DNA of 64,000 nt from Rhodamnia argentea (Eukaryota; Streptophyta; Magnoliopsida; Myrtales; Myrtaceae), in the NCBI RefSeq assembly GCF_020921035.1, contig NC_063151.1:27162934-27226933 (forward strand), given 5' to 3'. Below the pieces are notes generated by a model. The model ran no database searches and had not been told where the DNA came from. It saw only the letters and a list, made by a program, of their open reading frames with translations. A program made the position numbers and the translations under genes. Shown piece after piece: positions 9,368 to 21,100 of this stretch; position 1 is the first letter of the stretch, and every line of letters starts with the position of its first letter.

Positions 9368-12300
9368 TCATGTGTCACCTGGCAGAGAAAGATGGCAAAT
9401 ATCCCCACTATAATGAATGTCACAAGAAGGATCAGACGTGGTCCTCACATGCCAAGGTTGACCAAAGAACCTAAAATTTGATTCTGGGATAGCCTCACTA
9501 CTGGTGGTGGTATGTGTCGTTTCAGAGCAAGAGGTAGCGGTGCCAGTGTCTCTGTCATCTTTCAGCTGACACACCTCTGAATTCAGTAGATCACTGGCTG
9601 AAGACACCTTTGCTGTGCTTGTGACATTTGATTCATGATTAAGGGAGGTAAATTTTGATTTTTTCTGATCCTTCGAGAGAAAACGCCCGCCAGATCCTCT
9701 TGCTCTTCTTAATGCATGATAATGCCGAGATTCGTGAAGGTAAGGCTGCATACATTATAATAGATCAGTTCTGGACTTTATTTCTTATGAGATACGTCTA
9801 GACCTAGATTTGGTGCATGAAATTTCGTCGGTCCAACACCAGTCTAGAAGCTTGCACTAGTAAACAGGAGTGTAATCCAAGTTCTTAACATTTCCCCTCG
9901 TGTATGAGCTAGCTACTATTAGCTCAACCTATGTAATTATTCAGATAAAAAGGCATCCCAGTGCTCAAGGCTCCCTGCATTTTGGAGGTAGATTCTACCT
10001 AAGTGATTGAGGAAGTTAAGAAAAAAAGTTCATAGATTTGAACTAAGGAGCGAGCTTCTACTTCGATCTAATGTTAAATTCTGTCAAACCATCACATCTA
10101 TGTCTAGAAGTCAGCCAATAGAAGGAAAAGCGATATAGTATCTTGTCCTTTTGCAGGTGTGTACCTTTCTATCCTTGATGAGCTTGTTTTCGGCCTCGAG
10201 CTTCGCGCGGTACTGTCTTCTCCTGAGAATACCATGATACTGTTTTGCATTTACATAGATTGGTTCTTCTCGCGTCATATCAAAGGGCAGAGGCAGTCGA
10301 GAAGGTATTGTTCGAGCCATTCGAGGGTAAGAGATCTGCCGACATTTCAGAGGCATATAGCTTATGAGACCGTAACAGAGAAGACACATTCTTGCCTCGT
10401 TGCAAGTTGGACTAATGGTGTTTAAATAGAGTTCCATTTGAACACGACCGAAAAAATGATCGGAATCTACGTGAAAACCACCGCGGTTAGAAAAACCACA
10501 GAGTTGAAACCATATAGCATTTGTGTTAAAGAAAAGGCTGCTATAAAATAAACTTTGGAATGTGCCTTCAATCTCGAGACACTATACCAAAGAGGAAGTA
10601 CCTAGAAAAAGAATCATTAAATTATAGAAAGCAGAGAGCAAAGAGCAAAGGAGATGCAAAGTCAGAAGAAAAGGCAAAAATTATGCATATAATATGTGGC
10701 ATAGGATTTCATAGACCAACTTGACAAATGATAGGGTTAGTTTTTTCAGCACACTCATAATCAAATTGGATGGATGCTTTGCTGTTGCTACTTAAATGAA
10801 AAGGATGGTCTATGTTATGAATTTGAGGAATAATATGACAGCACCATCAAGGAGGCCCTTCACTCAATACACTCAAAAGAGAAAAGAGACGCAATATGGA
10901 AGGCAGAGGGAATATATATATTGCACTGGAAATAGTTGAAGCAAAATGAAGTCTCTCGTAGATGCAATTTTTGGTGGCTCTGTGATTTTTATAGTTCCTC
11001 AAGACTCTAATCTGCATTATGCCTTTTGACATTTAAAGTATGGCAGACAATACAGACCAGACATCAAGTAGGAATTATGACTTACAGCATAACAGCACTA
11101 CATTTATGACATGGACACGGTGGAAATCTTGCCATTTAGCTCTAGAAATGCAAAGCCGACCTTTCTCATAGTCGATCAAATACACTGTCTTTCATAACCG
11201 CACGGAAAAATTTGGTTATGCAGGTATCCATAACTGTGGGAATTGCTAGTTGAGTACTAGCATTAAAAGCAACAAGGCAAACATTGGAATGTAGTTGACA
11301 AGTTCCATAATGAGTGAAACCGATCTACTCTCGAAACCCCAAGCAGACATAATTTAGAGGGTGTAAAAAGGTTAATTTGCAATAACAGTTCAAATATGAT
11401 TGATATTAATATGTCATTGCTTTCTGGACTTGCAACGACTTAATAATCGATGCCTTCAAACTTTAGAACTGCAAGCACTTTAAATCTGTCACATTTGGCC
11501 CCTAGCCCACCTCATTTCTGATGCCATTCAGCACCAATCAGCATCTCTGAAGATAAAACTTAGAGGAGCAGAGTTGTAATTGACAATCTGACACTATCAC
11601 CACATGGCAAAGTCGGTGAGAATTGAAAAGACAATATACTAGTTGCTTAGACTGATCTGACCACACAAAACCTTACATGACACTACTGGGTCTATCACGA
11701 GAATGCTAAATTTCACAAATAATCAGAACAATCATGATATCATGCCAATGAGACTGAGTAGAATGTTTGTACACTCCATTACCAGATTCACTGGACAATT
11801 GTACATGTCCATCATTTGCACAGTTTTTAGCAAGAAGAAGAACAAAAAAGTGGTATTATGCATTGGCTACTAACCATTGCCCGTGGCCCATAAGCAGCAG
11901 GTGTAAACCCACCGAAAGATGGGTCCGCATATTGGAGTGGGATACACACCTGCATTGAGAAATTGTTATCCTCTGCCATGTAAACTTAGCCTGGCATGCT
12001 AATAAAATCTCATCTTTAAGTAGATTGCCTATGATCAACCTCTAAAGGCTGGAAGATTAAATCTTGAGTTCCCATTGACAAGACTGATTTAGCTTGTCCT
12101 CTGACAGATTGCCCTTCAGTTTCACCATGTTCTGACGAAGACGAAGAAGCGAATTTCAGTTGAATCCTTGCTGAGGAATTGCGTAGCTTTGGTCAGACTC
12201 AAATCATGCTACTAGGATACCAGCTCCAACACACAGATGATAAAGGATAATGATACTTGGTTAAGGGTACTAGTGGTGGCTATGTCCCTTGAGTTTATCA

Positions 12301-12714
12301 GGACAGTATCAATGATGCCTAATAGAATTCATAGAGAAGATCCTAAAACACAACTTCCCATACTTTGCGCTCCCGCATACATGATATGATCTTCCGATAA
12401 AACTGGCTGAACTCTGACAAGAGAGAGAGAGAGAGAGAGAGAGAACAAGGATAGAGAGGTAAATGACCTGTCTGTTCAGAAACTGTGGCTTGGCTATAGT
12501 CAGTAATTCCTCCTATATTAGGCAATTCACTGTATGATTGACCCGTCGATTGAGTAGAACATGAGTCCTGCTCTTGAAGATATTGTTTGAAGCCACAAGA
12601 ATGTTGCACTGGAACTCCTGTCTTTACACTCAAACCTTTTGGCATTGGCTCAAGTTCTGAGTGCGATATGGTGGAAACCTCCCAAAATGGGCTACTAGTG
12701 ACATACCAGGACAT
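9368..12714 (-). CDS. NF-YA: NF-YA (CCAAT-binding factor HAP2 subunit), 333 aa
   Basis: Five coding exons (minus strand order): 12714-12468, 12170-12040, 11949-11875, 10335-10165, 9745-9368; all have GT-AG borders and the frame is kept (1002 bases). NF-YA joins an NF-YB/NF-YC dimer in the nucleus and reads the CCAAT box. The fourth exon encodes the subunit-association helix ([19 protein letters not shown]), and the last begins with the DNA-binding segment ([14 protein letters not shown], then RGSGGRF). The third exon shows the family's conserved [13 protein letters not shown] block. The linker [13 protein letters not shown] places it near the NF-YA3/5/6/8 group, and local gene order favours NF-YA5/6. 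Intron 3 is about 1.5 kb. The 5' leader probably extends by splicing to about 13.3-14.1 kb. Likely repressed by miR169 (site at 9272-9292). Confidence 0.92.
12421..12444. repeat. GA microsatellite in NF-YA intron 1
   Basis: Twelve GA units lie in the intron just after the first coding exon, about 20 bases from the splice donor at 12466-12467. Confidence 0.9.
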
Positions 12715-14150
12715 TGTATGGATAGAGCTTATGTCTTAATCATGCTCACTTGTATTTTGCTTTGCTGAAACATCCGCCAATTCTTCAAACGACAAAGTGA
12801 AAAGACATCTCTCCTGATCATTGATCGGCCCAACATCAGACTCCCACCATCAAACTGAATGATTGCCAAAAAGGGTCATACGATGTTGAGTAGACAACCA
12901 CTTCGAAAAAAGCAAAAGATTGCAGCAAGGAAACTAAGATAAACAAATGCCAGGAGTATGAAGTTTAGTACATTGCCATTCGCATGAGCTGATTTTCTAG
13001 AGCACGTTCTATGAAACATTAACTATGACAGAAGATTGTCTTCATGCATAAGCCGGGCTTTAGGAAGAGTATCACAAGCAGTGGAAGGTCTTAAATCATC
13101 TCACAAGCCTGCAACAGCAAACAGGATTCAACCCCTGATTGACCACTCCAACAGAATATATCATCCTAACCATTTAATCACAAAACAAAAAGGAAACAGT
13201 CCACGAGAAAAGCAGGAAGAAGGACAACACGAAGAAGTGGGTGCATTCATCCAAGTAAAGAGTGCATCACGAGCCATAAAATCAAACTCCGTAACGGAAC
13301 TCTCCGGCAAAATCTTTTAAGTCTCTAAAGCTTAGCTACCTCTCTCTACATCCAGAGCTCAAATATAAGATATTTTCACCAACAAGTGAGCTTCCGACAG
13401 GTCATGCTAGAACCTCAGGAACAAGTCACCCATCCTGTCTAAAGGGTCGCTGCTTTTTCTCTTGACCAGTAAAAGAAACTCCATTGCACCTCTGATAAGT
13501 TATTACCCAGGAACAACTCTTTCAATACATGCATTGTGAAGGCACAACTTATCTATCTCCATAATGCATGCAAGGCAAGTCTGATTATGCAAAGCCGAAG
13601 GAACAATAGTATTAACAATCAGATTAAGCGAACAAACAGATAGACACGAATTCTAAATACAGAGCCCATGAATCACTAAATTCTGAAAGAGGCAAAAGAA
13701 GCAGAGCACAAGAAAAATGGAGAAGCATGGTACACGAGAAACTGGTTCTAATCTCGCTCCACGAAGCTCCTGTCTCGTTCTTTCAATTTCCAAAAGAAAA
13801 GGAAAACGAAAAAGAAAACGATAGCCTCGAAGCTATAAAACGACTATTCACACTAGCACATCTTCCGATTCGAATCTCCGAGAGCACCTCGAAGAACGAG
13901 ATGTGCAATGGGATGGAGTTCAAAATCCATAGAAATAAGCTCCTCTGCGTACAAATTCTGAAGCTACGAATTCCTCTATACATGCAAACAAGCAGAGAGA
14001 GAGAGAGAGAGAGAGCTATGAGGACGCTTCAATCCGTGCATGTGTTGCTTGGAGACAACTAAGCGCGGACGGTGGATGAGTATGAACTGACCAACAGCGA
14101 AGACCGCATCGCCGAGACGATAGATGCTCGCAGTAAAAATCGAAACTTTC
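12715..14150 (-). other. Presumed 5' leader and leader intron of NF-YA
   Basis: No protein family is recognisable here. NF-YA genes usually have an intron in the 5' leader. A GA/CT microsatellite at 13992-14015 and CT-rich minus-strand sequence around 13.8-14.2 kb are compatible with a leader exon and core promoter. Exact leader splice sites and transcription start were not determined. Confidence 0.4.
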
Positions 14151-14237
14151 AGTGCATGACCATTGACCAGTGACGACTCTTACCTCATCATCATCATCTT
14201 CTTCTTCTTCTTCACCATGATAACCACAATCTGCTCC

Positions 14238-14262
14238 CCCCCTTTTTTTAGGGGGGGGGAGT
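14238..14262. repeat. C-T-A-G homopolymer cluster
   Basis: A run of C followed by a run of T, then A and a run of G, makes a short near-palindromic homopolymer block. It has no evident function and is a place where read or assembly errors are likely. Confidence 0.6.
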
Positions 14263-14545
14263 GTTTGTCGGGTTTAAATAATTCAGCCCACGCTTCTTTT
14301 CCCGCTTTATATTTTTCTTTTCTAGCATAGATTTTTTGAGAGATTTTCATTATTATAATTATTACTTTATATACAGCTATGTACATTCGGTAATGTTTTC
14401 CCTATTAACATGTACTAGTAAAGTAATAGAGAAGTTTAGACCAAAAAACAGTGCTATACATAAAAGTATAATTTGGCAGATGATACCAACGTACCCCAAT
14501 TATAATTTGAAGAAGAAAAAGGTATAACTTCGAGTCTATATCATA

Positions 14546-15066
14546 GCCCAATACCTAAAAAATCTCAAACTTTAGCATTTATCTCGTATTATATCCAAAA
14601 CTATTTTTCTCTCATAAAAAATCATCAACTTTTACTTTTGTCTCAATTCTACCGGCTTAATACCCAAAAAAATCCTCAACTTTAATATTTGTCCCAATTT
14701 ATATTCATTTTTTTGTGTCTCGTAAAAAACTTTAGACTTTTATGTTTGTCCCAATTTTACCACCGTCGGCCTTCTGTCCATAATTACCATTAGTTAATCT
14801 TATGTGGCTCGAATTTTCTGGTCAAATTTATTAATGAATCTTCGAAATTCGGAAACAACACGTTTTAAAAATGACGAGGTTTGAGATTGTTCGTCTAAAT
14901 GATTAAATTTTCAAGTAGGATTAATGAATGATGATTATGGAAAGAAGGCTAACGGTGGTAGAATTGAAATAAAATCAAAAGTTTTTTATTTTTTTGTGAG
15001 ACAAAAAAAGTTTTGGATATATATATGCTAAAGTTGAGGTTTTTTTATTATTATTTATATTAGGCC
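14546..15066. mobile_element. Foldback (inverted-repeat) transposon, about 520 bases
   Basis: The left arm (GCCCAATACCTAAAAAATCT, then CAAACTTTAGCA) is mirrored by the right arm (TGCTAAAGTTGAGG ... ATATTAGGC). Inner arms also pair: CCACCGTCGGCCTTCTGTCC near 14760 with its imperfect inverse near 14944-14966. The left half has tandem degenerate units of about 100 bases (CTCAACTTTA...TTGTCCCAATTT). There is no transposase frame. It is similar in style to the element at 5523-5987. Confidence 0.7.
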
Positions 15067-15302
15067 CTCCATCATGATTTGGCTATTTAAAATAAGCTCA
15101 AAATCAGTAAGAAATAATTTAACTTCATTTAAATTGCACCTTATAATAACATCTATGGTTTATAAAGATAAATCGAAATCTTTTATGATGAGATTTCGCT
15201 TTTGCCCCCCTTCGAAATATTATTGTTTAGTTTCATTTCGATTAGGCGATTCTAGGCTATTTTCTAAGCACTTAAGAATGTTTATATAAATTGAGTTGTC
15301 AT

Positions 15303-15639
15303 CTACGACCACCGAAGCAAAAAATAAATAAAAAAATTTATTTTAAAAAACTAAATAATATTTTTAATAATAAAATTTATTTTAAAAAGAAATTCAAAAA
15401 ATTTTAAAATGAAGTAGAAATTTTTCGGTCACTGATAATAATTTTTCAAGGAAGATTTTGTGTTAATAATGTTTCAGAAGTAGAAATTTTCAATTGTTAC
15501 CAAACGAATTTCTCTTATCAGAAATCAACTTCCGGAGTAAAAGTGAAAAAATCAACTTTTGCTTCTAAGTAGAAGTAGAAAAATCAACTTCTGGCCGGAA
15601 ATTGATTTTTGAAGTAGAAGTGTTGCCATGCGCGCCCTT
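15303..15639 (+). mobile_element. Dispersed short element, copy 3
   Basis: The right end GTGTTGCCATGCGCGCCC (about 15620-15637) and repeated AAGTAGAAG and ATCAACTT-type blocks match copy 1 (inverted, 617-815) and copy 2 (ending near 1950). The left end is unclear. Confidence 0.5.
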
Positions 15640-18100
15640 AGTTTCCATAGCGTTTAACTGGATTTTCTTATAAATTCACATTATAAAATATTAGGTCTAA
15701 AATTTTGAGCAGTCGTGACATGTATGGCTGTGCATTCATAATTATTTGATTTTCTTGGACTGTGGTATGATGTTGAATTTCAAGCAAGTGTACTTGATGG
15801 TCATTCAATGGTTTGATCACTTTGGATGCCATTGAAGTTGGTGCCCATCTTCAACATGGAAAATGTAAGTTACTGTCTTGATTTTATGATTATTTTTCTG
15901 CTTTAACTTTTACGGTTAAGAAAATATTAGTTACTCTTTGAATTGACTTTGCCATTAAGGAATGGATAAGTGTGCGGGGATTGGTAGAGATTCGATTCTT
16001 CACTCTGTACGACTAAGCAATCTATGCCCAGATCATTCGATTAGATTTTTGCTCATGAATTACTTCATTTGCAACGTCCACTAATTACTCAAGCATTCCG
16101 AATGCTTATCTATCTAGGTGACTCCCATGAGTCACATAGATTAACGATAAAAATCGATCATTATCTTCCAAAAAGATGTTTCAATGGCCACTATCATTCC
16201 TAATCACGATTGATGTGACAAGATTGGATTAATTTAAGCGTGTGTTCACTCCTATCAACATATTTCACATCTCACCTTCTACCAACTGCACACCACTTGA
16301 AAAATTCATACCGACTATGCCGCAAGATAATAAGACTTTCTGTAACGATCTCCTAAGGTAATTCTATAAGTCAAGTTGGTAAGCTGCCAATTAACGTGGA
16401 TTTTGTCATGATCAGGACTCATCGTGTGCTATATGATATTCAAGTTTTTTCCGACTAAGCAATTCCCAGCCTGTACTAGGATGAGTGCTGGCTGATGATT
16501 AGACCTCATATCGATTACAGCTAAGATAAGATTGCATGCCAATGATGCGATCTACGTCATTGTATGTGATAACGACATTTAACTTACGGTCGAATTACAG
16601 TTTTTCTCCGACCCAAAAAAAAAAAAAAATTACAGTTTTTCTTTGGGGCCACATCACGTTTTGCACCAAATTGCATCCTCTACTATCGCCATCTTGACCT
16701 TTTATATTGAATTCCAAATTGCATCTTCTACCCACCCATTATATACCAAATTGCCACCTTTTTTTCCCAAATTACCGCCACCCAAAAGTTGCCTACCAGT
16801 TCTCTGCCGTCACCGAACACCTCATCTCCACCGCATGTGCCGCCATCACTCTTCCAAGGCCATCATGATCGTCACCAACCTCAAATCTAAGGCCGGCAAT
16901 GGTCATTGACTCAGTACAAGGCAACCTCAATCCGATGGCCATGGCCAGGCTCCTGTTACAGAGATAGTGTGGCTTACAAGCTCTGTTGAGGATGCTTGCG
17001 ACAGCGTAGAGCAAGCTTCCACAAGCTGAGGCGAAGCGCAGGTATAGGGACAGGGTAAGGATGTCGGCAGAGTGACCGGGGTCGAGCTGTGGATGCAGGG
17101 TCAGCATCAGGCAGCTCAATGCCGTTGGGGTGGCCAACTTCGTGCTGTGCGAGGAAAGACAGGAGAAACGGTTTTGACGTAGAATTTGTACGTGAGCGAG
17201 GAAAAATGAATCTTTTCAAATTGGAAAGAAGCAAAATTGTAGATTTAAGAAATTCCAGATGACTTATAATATGAGAAGTGAGAAATGCCGATTGCAATCT
17301 TTCCTAAACTTATATATGGTGCTAGCTCACTGCCTGTAACCGCAACCACATAAAACTTCATTGCCTAAACCTAATTTACAAGTAGCTCTAAAGCTTCCAT
17401 CACCCGTTTGTTTCTCCGGTTCAAGAAACTAATGAAGTACTAATAAACCAAATAATGGCGAAGACAGACGAAAGATCAAACATTTCTTGTAGTTGGCCTT
17501 CGCCACACCCAGATCAAGAAACGTGGAAAGCCAACGACAACCTCAGCTGAGTATTTCTCAACAGACCATCGGATCAGTTAAGGACATGTCTATTTCACGC
17601 CACATTAACAACTTAAACCAAATGTATTTGCTCAGTTGGGAAGTTGAGTTCATGAAACATGCCATTAATTAACGGGACCCACCCACAATTGTTCCTACCT
17701 ACGCCTCAACTTCCACATGGTTGTGGCTACAATCGACATTATAGTTAAAATGTTTCACAGCAACTAATGAGAGCGAAACACTCCTTTAACACCAACATTA
17801 AATTTTCGAAAACCATCGCGTCTAAAAAGGTTCAACAAGTGTGTCAAGTGACAACCTTAGTACCCATCAATTGAAACGTACCGCTATCTGAGGGTATGAG
17901 AGGAACATACATTGGTCAGCCACGGAAATAAGGTTACAATTAGGGGGTCCCCATTGAAGGCCAAGCTCTTAAAAAAAAACAAAGAATTTTCTTTCTTTCC
18001 CAAGCGGATCTATGAAGAAGGTTTATTCATGTGAGCAGAACTCCCAAGAATCTAAGTCGCCTGAATTATTTGTCAGTAGAAACCTCCAGGAAGGCGAACC
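15640..18100. other. Intergenic stretch between repeats and the CID gene
   Basis: No supported gene. Plus and minus frames between 16643 and 17297 are 88-114 codons long but overlap on opposite strands and show no domain I recognise. A tail-only insertion with a target duplication lies at 16593-16642 and is listed separately. Confidence 0.5.
16593..16642. mobile_element. Tail-only retroposition scar
   Basis: A perfect 15-base direct repeat (AATTACAGTTTTTCT at 16593-16607 and 16628-16642) flanks only CCGACCC plus an A run. This is the structure left by target-primed reverse transcription of an extremely 5'-truncated LINE or SINE copy. Confidence 0.7.
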
Positions 18101-18114
18101 TTCAACGGAACTGG

Positions 18115-21100
18115 CTAAAAGTCTCGTCCTTTATATGGCATGTCCTGAGATAGGGGAGAAAAAGTGTCAATGGCTTGTATTGTATGCTCTTAACAAGCAT
18201 AGTGGAGAGAGTATATCATTCCCTATATCTTTAAAGCTGTAAGACAATTCTAAGGGAATTATGGAGGAATAGGCAATACAATAACATAATGTCATGAACG
18301 ACATTTTCAACTTGAATTGACAATCACACAAGATGGAGGTGGGGCATGATTCAAGTATTGCTTGCAATCTCATTGTACTTGGTACTATGTCTGTGGATTG
18401 ATTTAGGAAAAACGAAAAAAACAATCACAACTTAGCTATTACTTGTATCCAAGACAGGTGGAACTCAGCCAAATCATTTTACTACCTTTATCCTCTACTT
18501 AGTAAAGCTCCGTTGAATTGCAATGTATCTTACCTGTGGAAAGCTTGGCATGTAAGACAACTGTCTTGGATGGGCTACAAGCATATGCTGTCCATACTGC
18601 AATTGAGTAACAATGAAAATCCATACTATTAATTCAGGCAAATAACAAATGTATAGCCTCCAATAAAAACTTGAGGAATGCAAGAATAACCCATACATGA
18701 GGACCATTTGGGTGTAAATATGCTTGTGGTGATTGAGGGGGAACTTGTGTATTAAAAATTACAGGCTGGTGTCCCACGAAAGGCCCTATCTGCATATTAT
18801 TAAGCAAGTCAGCAAACAGGCAAAGATCAATAACATCAACAAGGAAAGAGAGAACAAGTGAATAGACTGATGTCTCTTGTAAGTTTAATTGCGACTCGTG
18901 CATGGAACATAAAGCACATAATATATAGAGGTAAAGAAACAAAACTTACTCCAACTCCTACAGGCATGCTGTGCATTTGGGGTACCCCAGACATATTAGC
19001 TGGATAGTAGAAGGAGCCATCTGCAACAGGGGACAGAGGTCTAACAGGTGTCTGAGAAGGAACAAAACTCTTTGCATTTGGATTCAGCTTGAATTCCTGC
19101 CAAAGAAAACATGATAAAATCCAAAAAACCCACGTATCTCATCAGCAAATTTTGAAACCATCTCCACAAAAAGCAGCAAGGAAAACTAAAAGCAAATGGA
19201 AGTTTACCAACCTTAGCATGAGGGTTCAAGTTGGATTTTTCAGAGGATAAGGAACCTACAGATGAACTGGGAGTCAAGCCAACGCCAGTAGAAGCTGATG
19301 CAGCACCAAAACGATCAGAAGTAGATGATGTAGAGCTACCAGGCCGTCCATGAGAATCCATGTACTGTGTTTCTCCACTTTTTACCAAAGTAGGTGTCTC
19401 CAATAGATCACCGCGAGAATTTATCTTATTATGATCCTTGAAGGCAACAGTAGAAGAAGCAGGAGCTGCGGGCTTGGACAATACGGCCCCTTTAAAAGAG
19501 GAGCCACTCTTTCCTTTCGACAATGAGATGGAATCTGAGCAAAAGAAAATAATATAAAATGGTTCCATCAAAATCAATTAAACGACAATATAAAAATGGA
19601 CGACCTTACTAACATAAATTCATATTTCATTCTGTTTTATATAATCATTTCAATCTTCGTCAAAGCAAATAGAAAGATAGGAAAGAAAGTTGTAGAAGTC
19701 ACTATCCACCGAGCAATTGCCTTTATTATGTTGCTTGAAATAAAAAGCTCTTAAAGAACTACGGTGTTTCCCCCTATTCAGATATACTACGTAAGAACTT
19801 TACTCACCCTCAGCTTTTGATATCCTGGTGTCCTTTGCAGGCTGCATTTGCACAATTAGAGAAGCCGAAATGTCAACATCACTGATAATTTATTGAAGGC
19901 AATGACAGAGACCATATTCAAATACCAATGAGGATCCATAGAGTTAAATGTTCACTTACTGGCAGCTTCCCAGCATCATCTAACTCAGTATGTCCTCTTT
20001 GTTCACTCAATGATCTCTCCTGTACCCTACACAAGCAAATGAAAAAAAAATGACCGCTTCTGCAATTTCCTAAGAAACAATCACGATGACATTTAAATTC
20101 CTTTATTCTCAATAGAAGTAATCTGCATGTTAAGGACCTGTTATCATCATCCGATGCAAGAACGCTCTTGCAGGTGAGTTCAGATGACAACCGACCAGCA
20201 TGATCAGCACCGGTCTGAGACAAATCAGCACCAACACTAGATTGAGAAGTTTCAGGCCCATCCTGCAATATCATATAAAAAGGAGGTTATGACAGGAAAA
20301 AGAAAAGAAAGACACCATAAAATCTTATAGAAAGCTGTAACATGAGTGATATTAGTTCAGAGCTATTGAATGAGTAAAGAATAAATCTAACTCAACCACA
20401 TCGAACGATAGGGCCATAGTAGAAACCAGCATAACTATGTCACACAGGTATGCAAACCACAAATATGTCAGTCTGCCATGGAGGATGACTTGAAATTGAT
20501 TTAAAAAAATGTATTGGTTGAGGATGTAAACATGGCTTCAGTCATCCCAAAATTCGTCATTGAAAGTGGTATTCACGGATGGAAAAACCCTTTTGGATGA
20601 ACTATGGTCACAAATGAACCACAATAGCAATGCTGAAATAATGAAACCTTAAGAAAGATCAAACAGGATAATACTACCAGTCTACAGATTCCCTGACCAG
20701 GTACATTGTCTTTGTTATGTGGAAAAAGTCACACGAGGAGGATTTATAAGCACTATATTAGCAGGAACCCTTGAAGGCAATAAGAGAATAGGGTCATGCG
20801 CATATGGTATATCATGCAACATAGAAACAATATAATGTTGCAAAGGTACCGTGGATGAAGATCTTGCTGATACTGGTTCAGAAGCAGGGCCACTGCCAAA
20901 TGTTTCATTATTCCAAGAATCCAAAAGGATATCCTCCTCCTCTTCATATCCACTATCATCAACCACCCCACCTCTATAGACTGAAGAAAATCTTGTCTCC
21001 TCGTCAATGTCAAAACTTTCAGGGAAACGAACTCCTCTTTCCTAGCCGATCAGAAAATAAGTAAAACACTAACTCCAGGAAAAAATATGACAAACTAACA

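Noticed and set aside
16793-17297. Two overlapping minus-strand frames of 107 and 114 codons
   Set aside because: They use different frames over the same bases and neither shows a recognisable domain.
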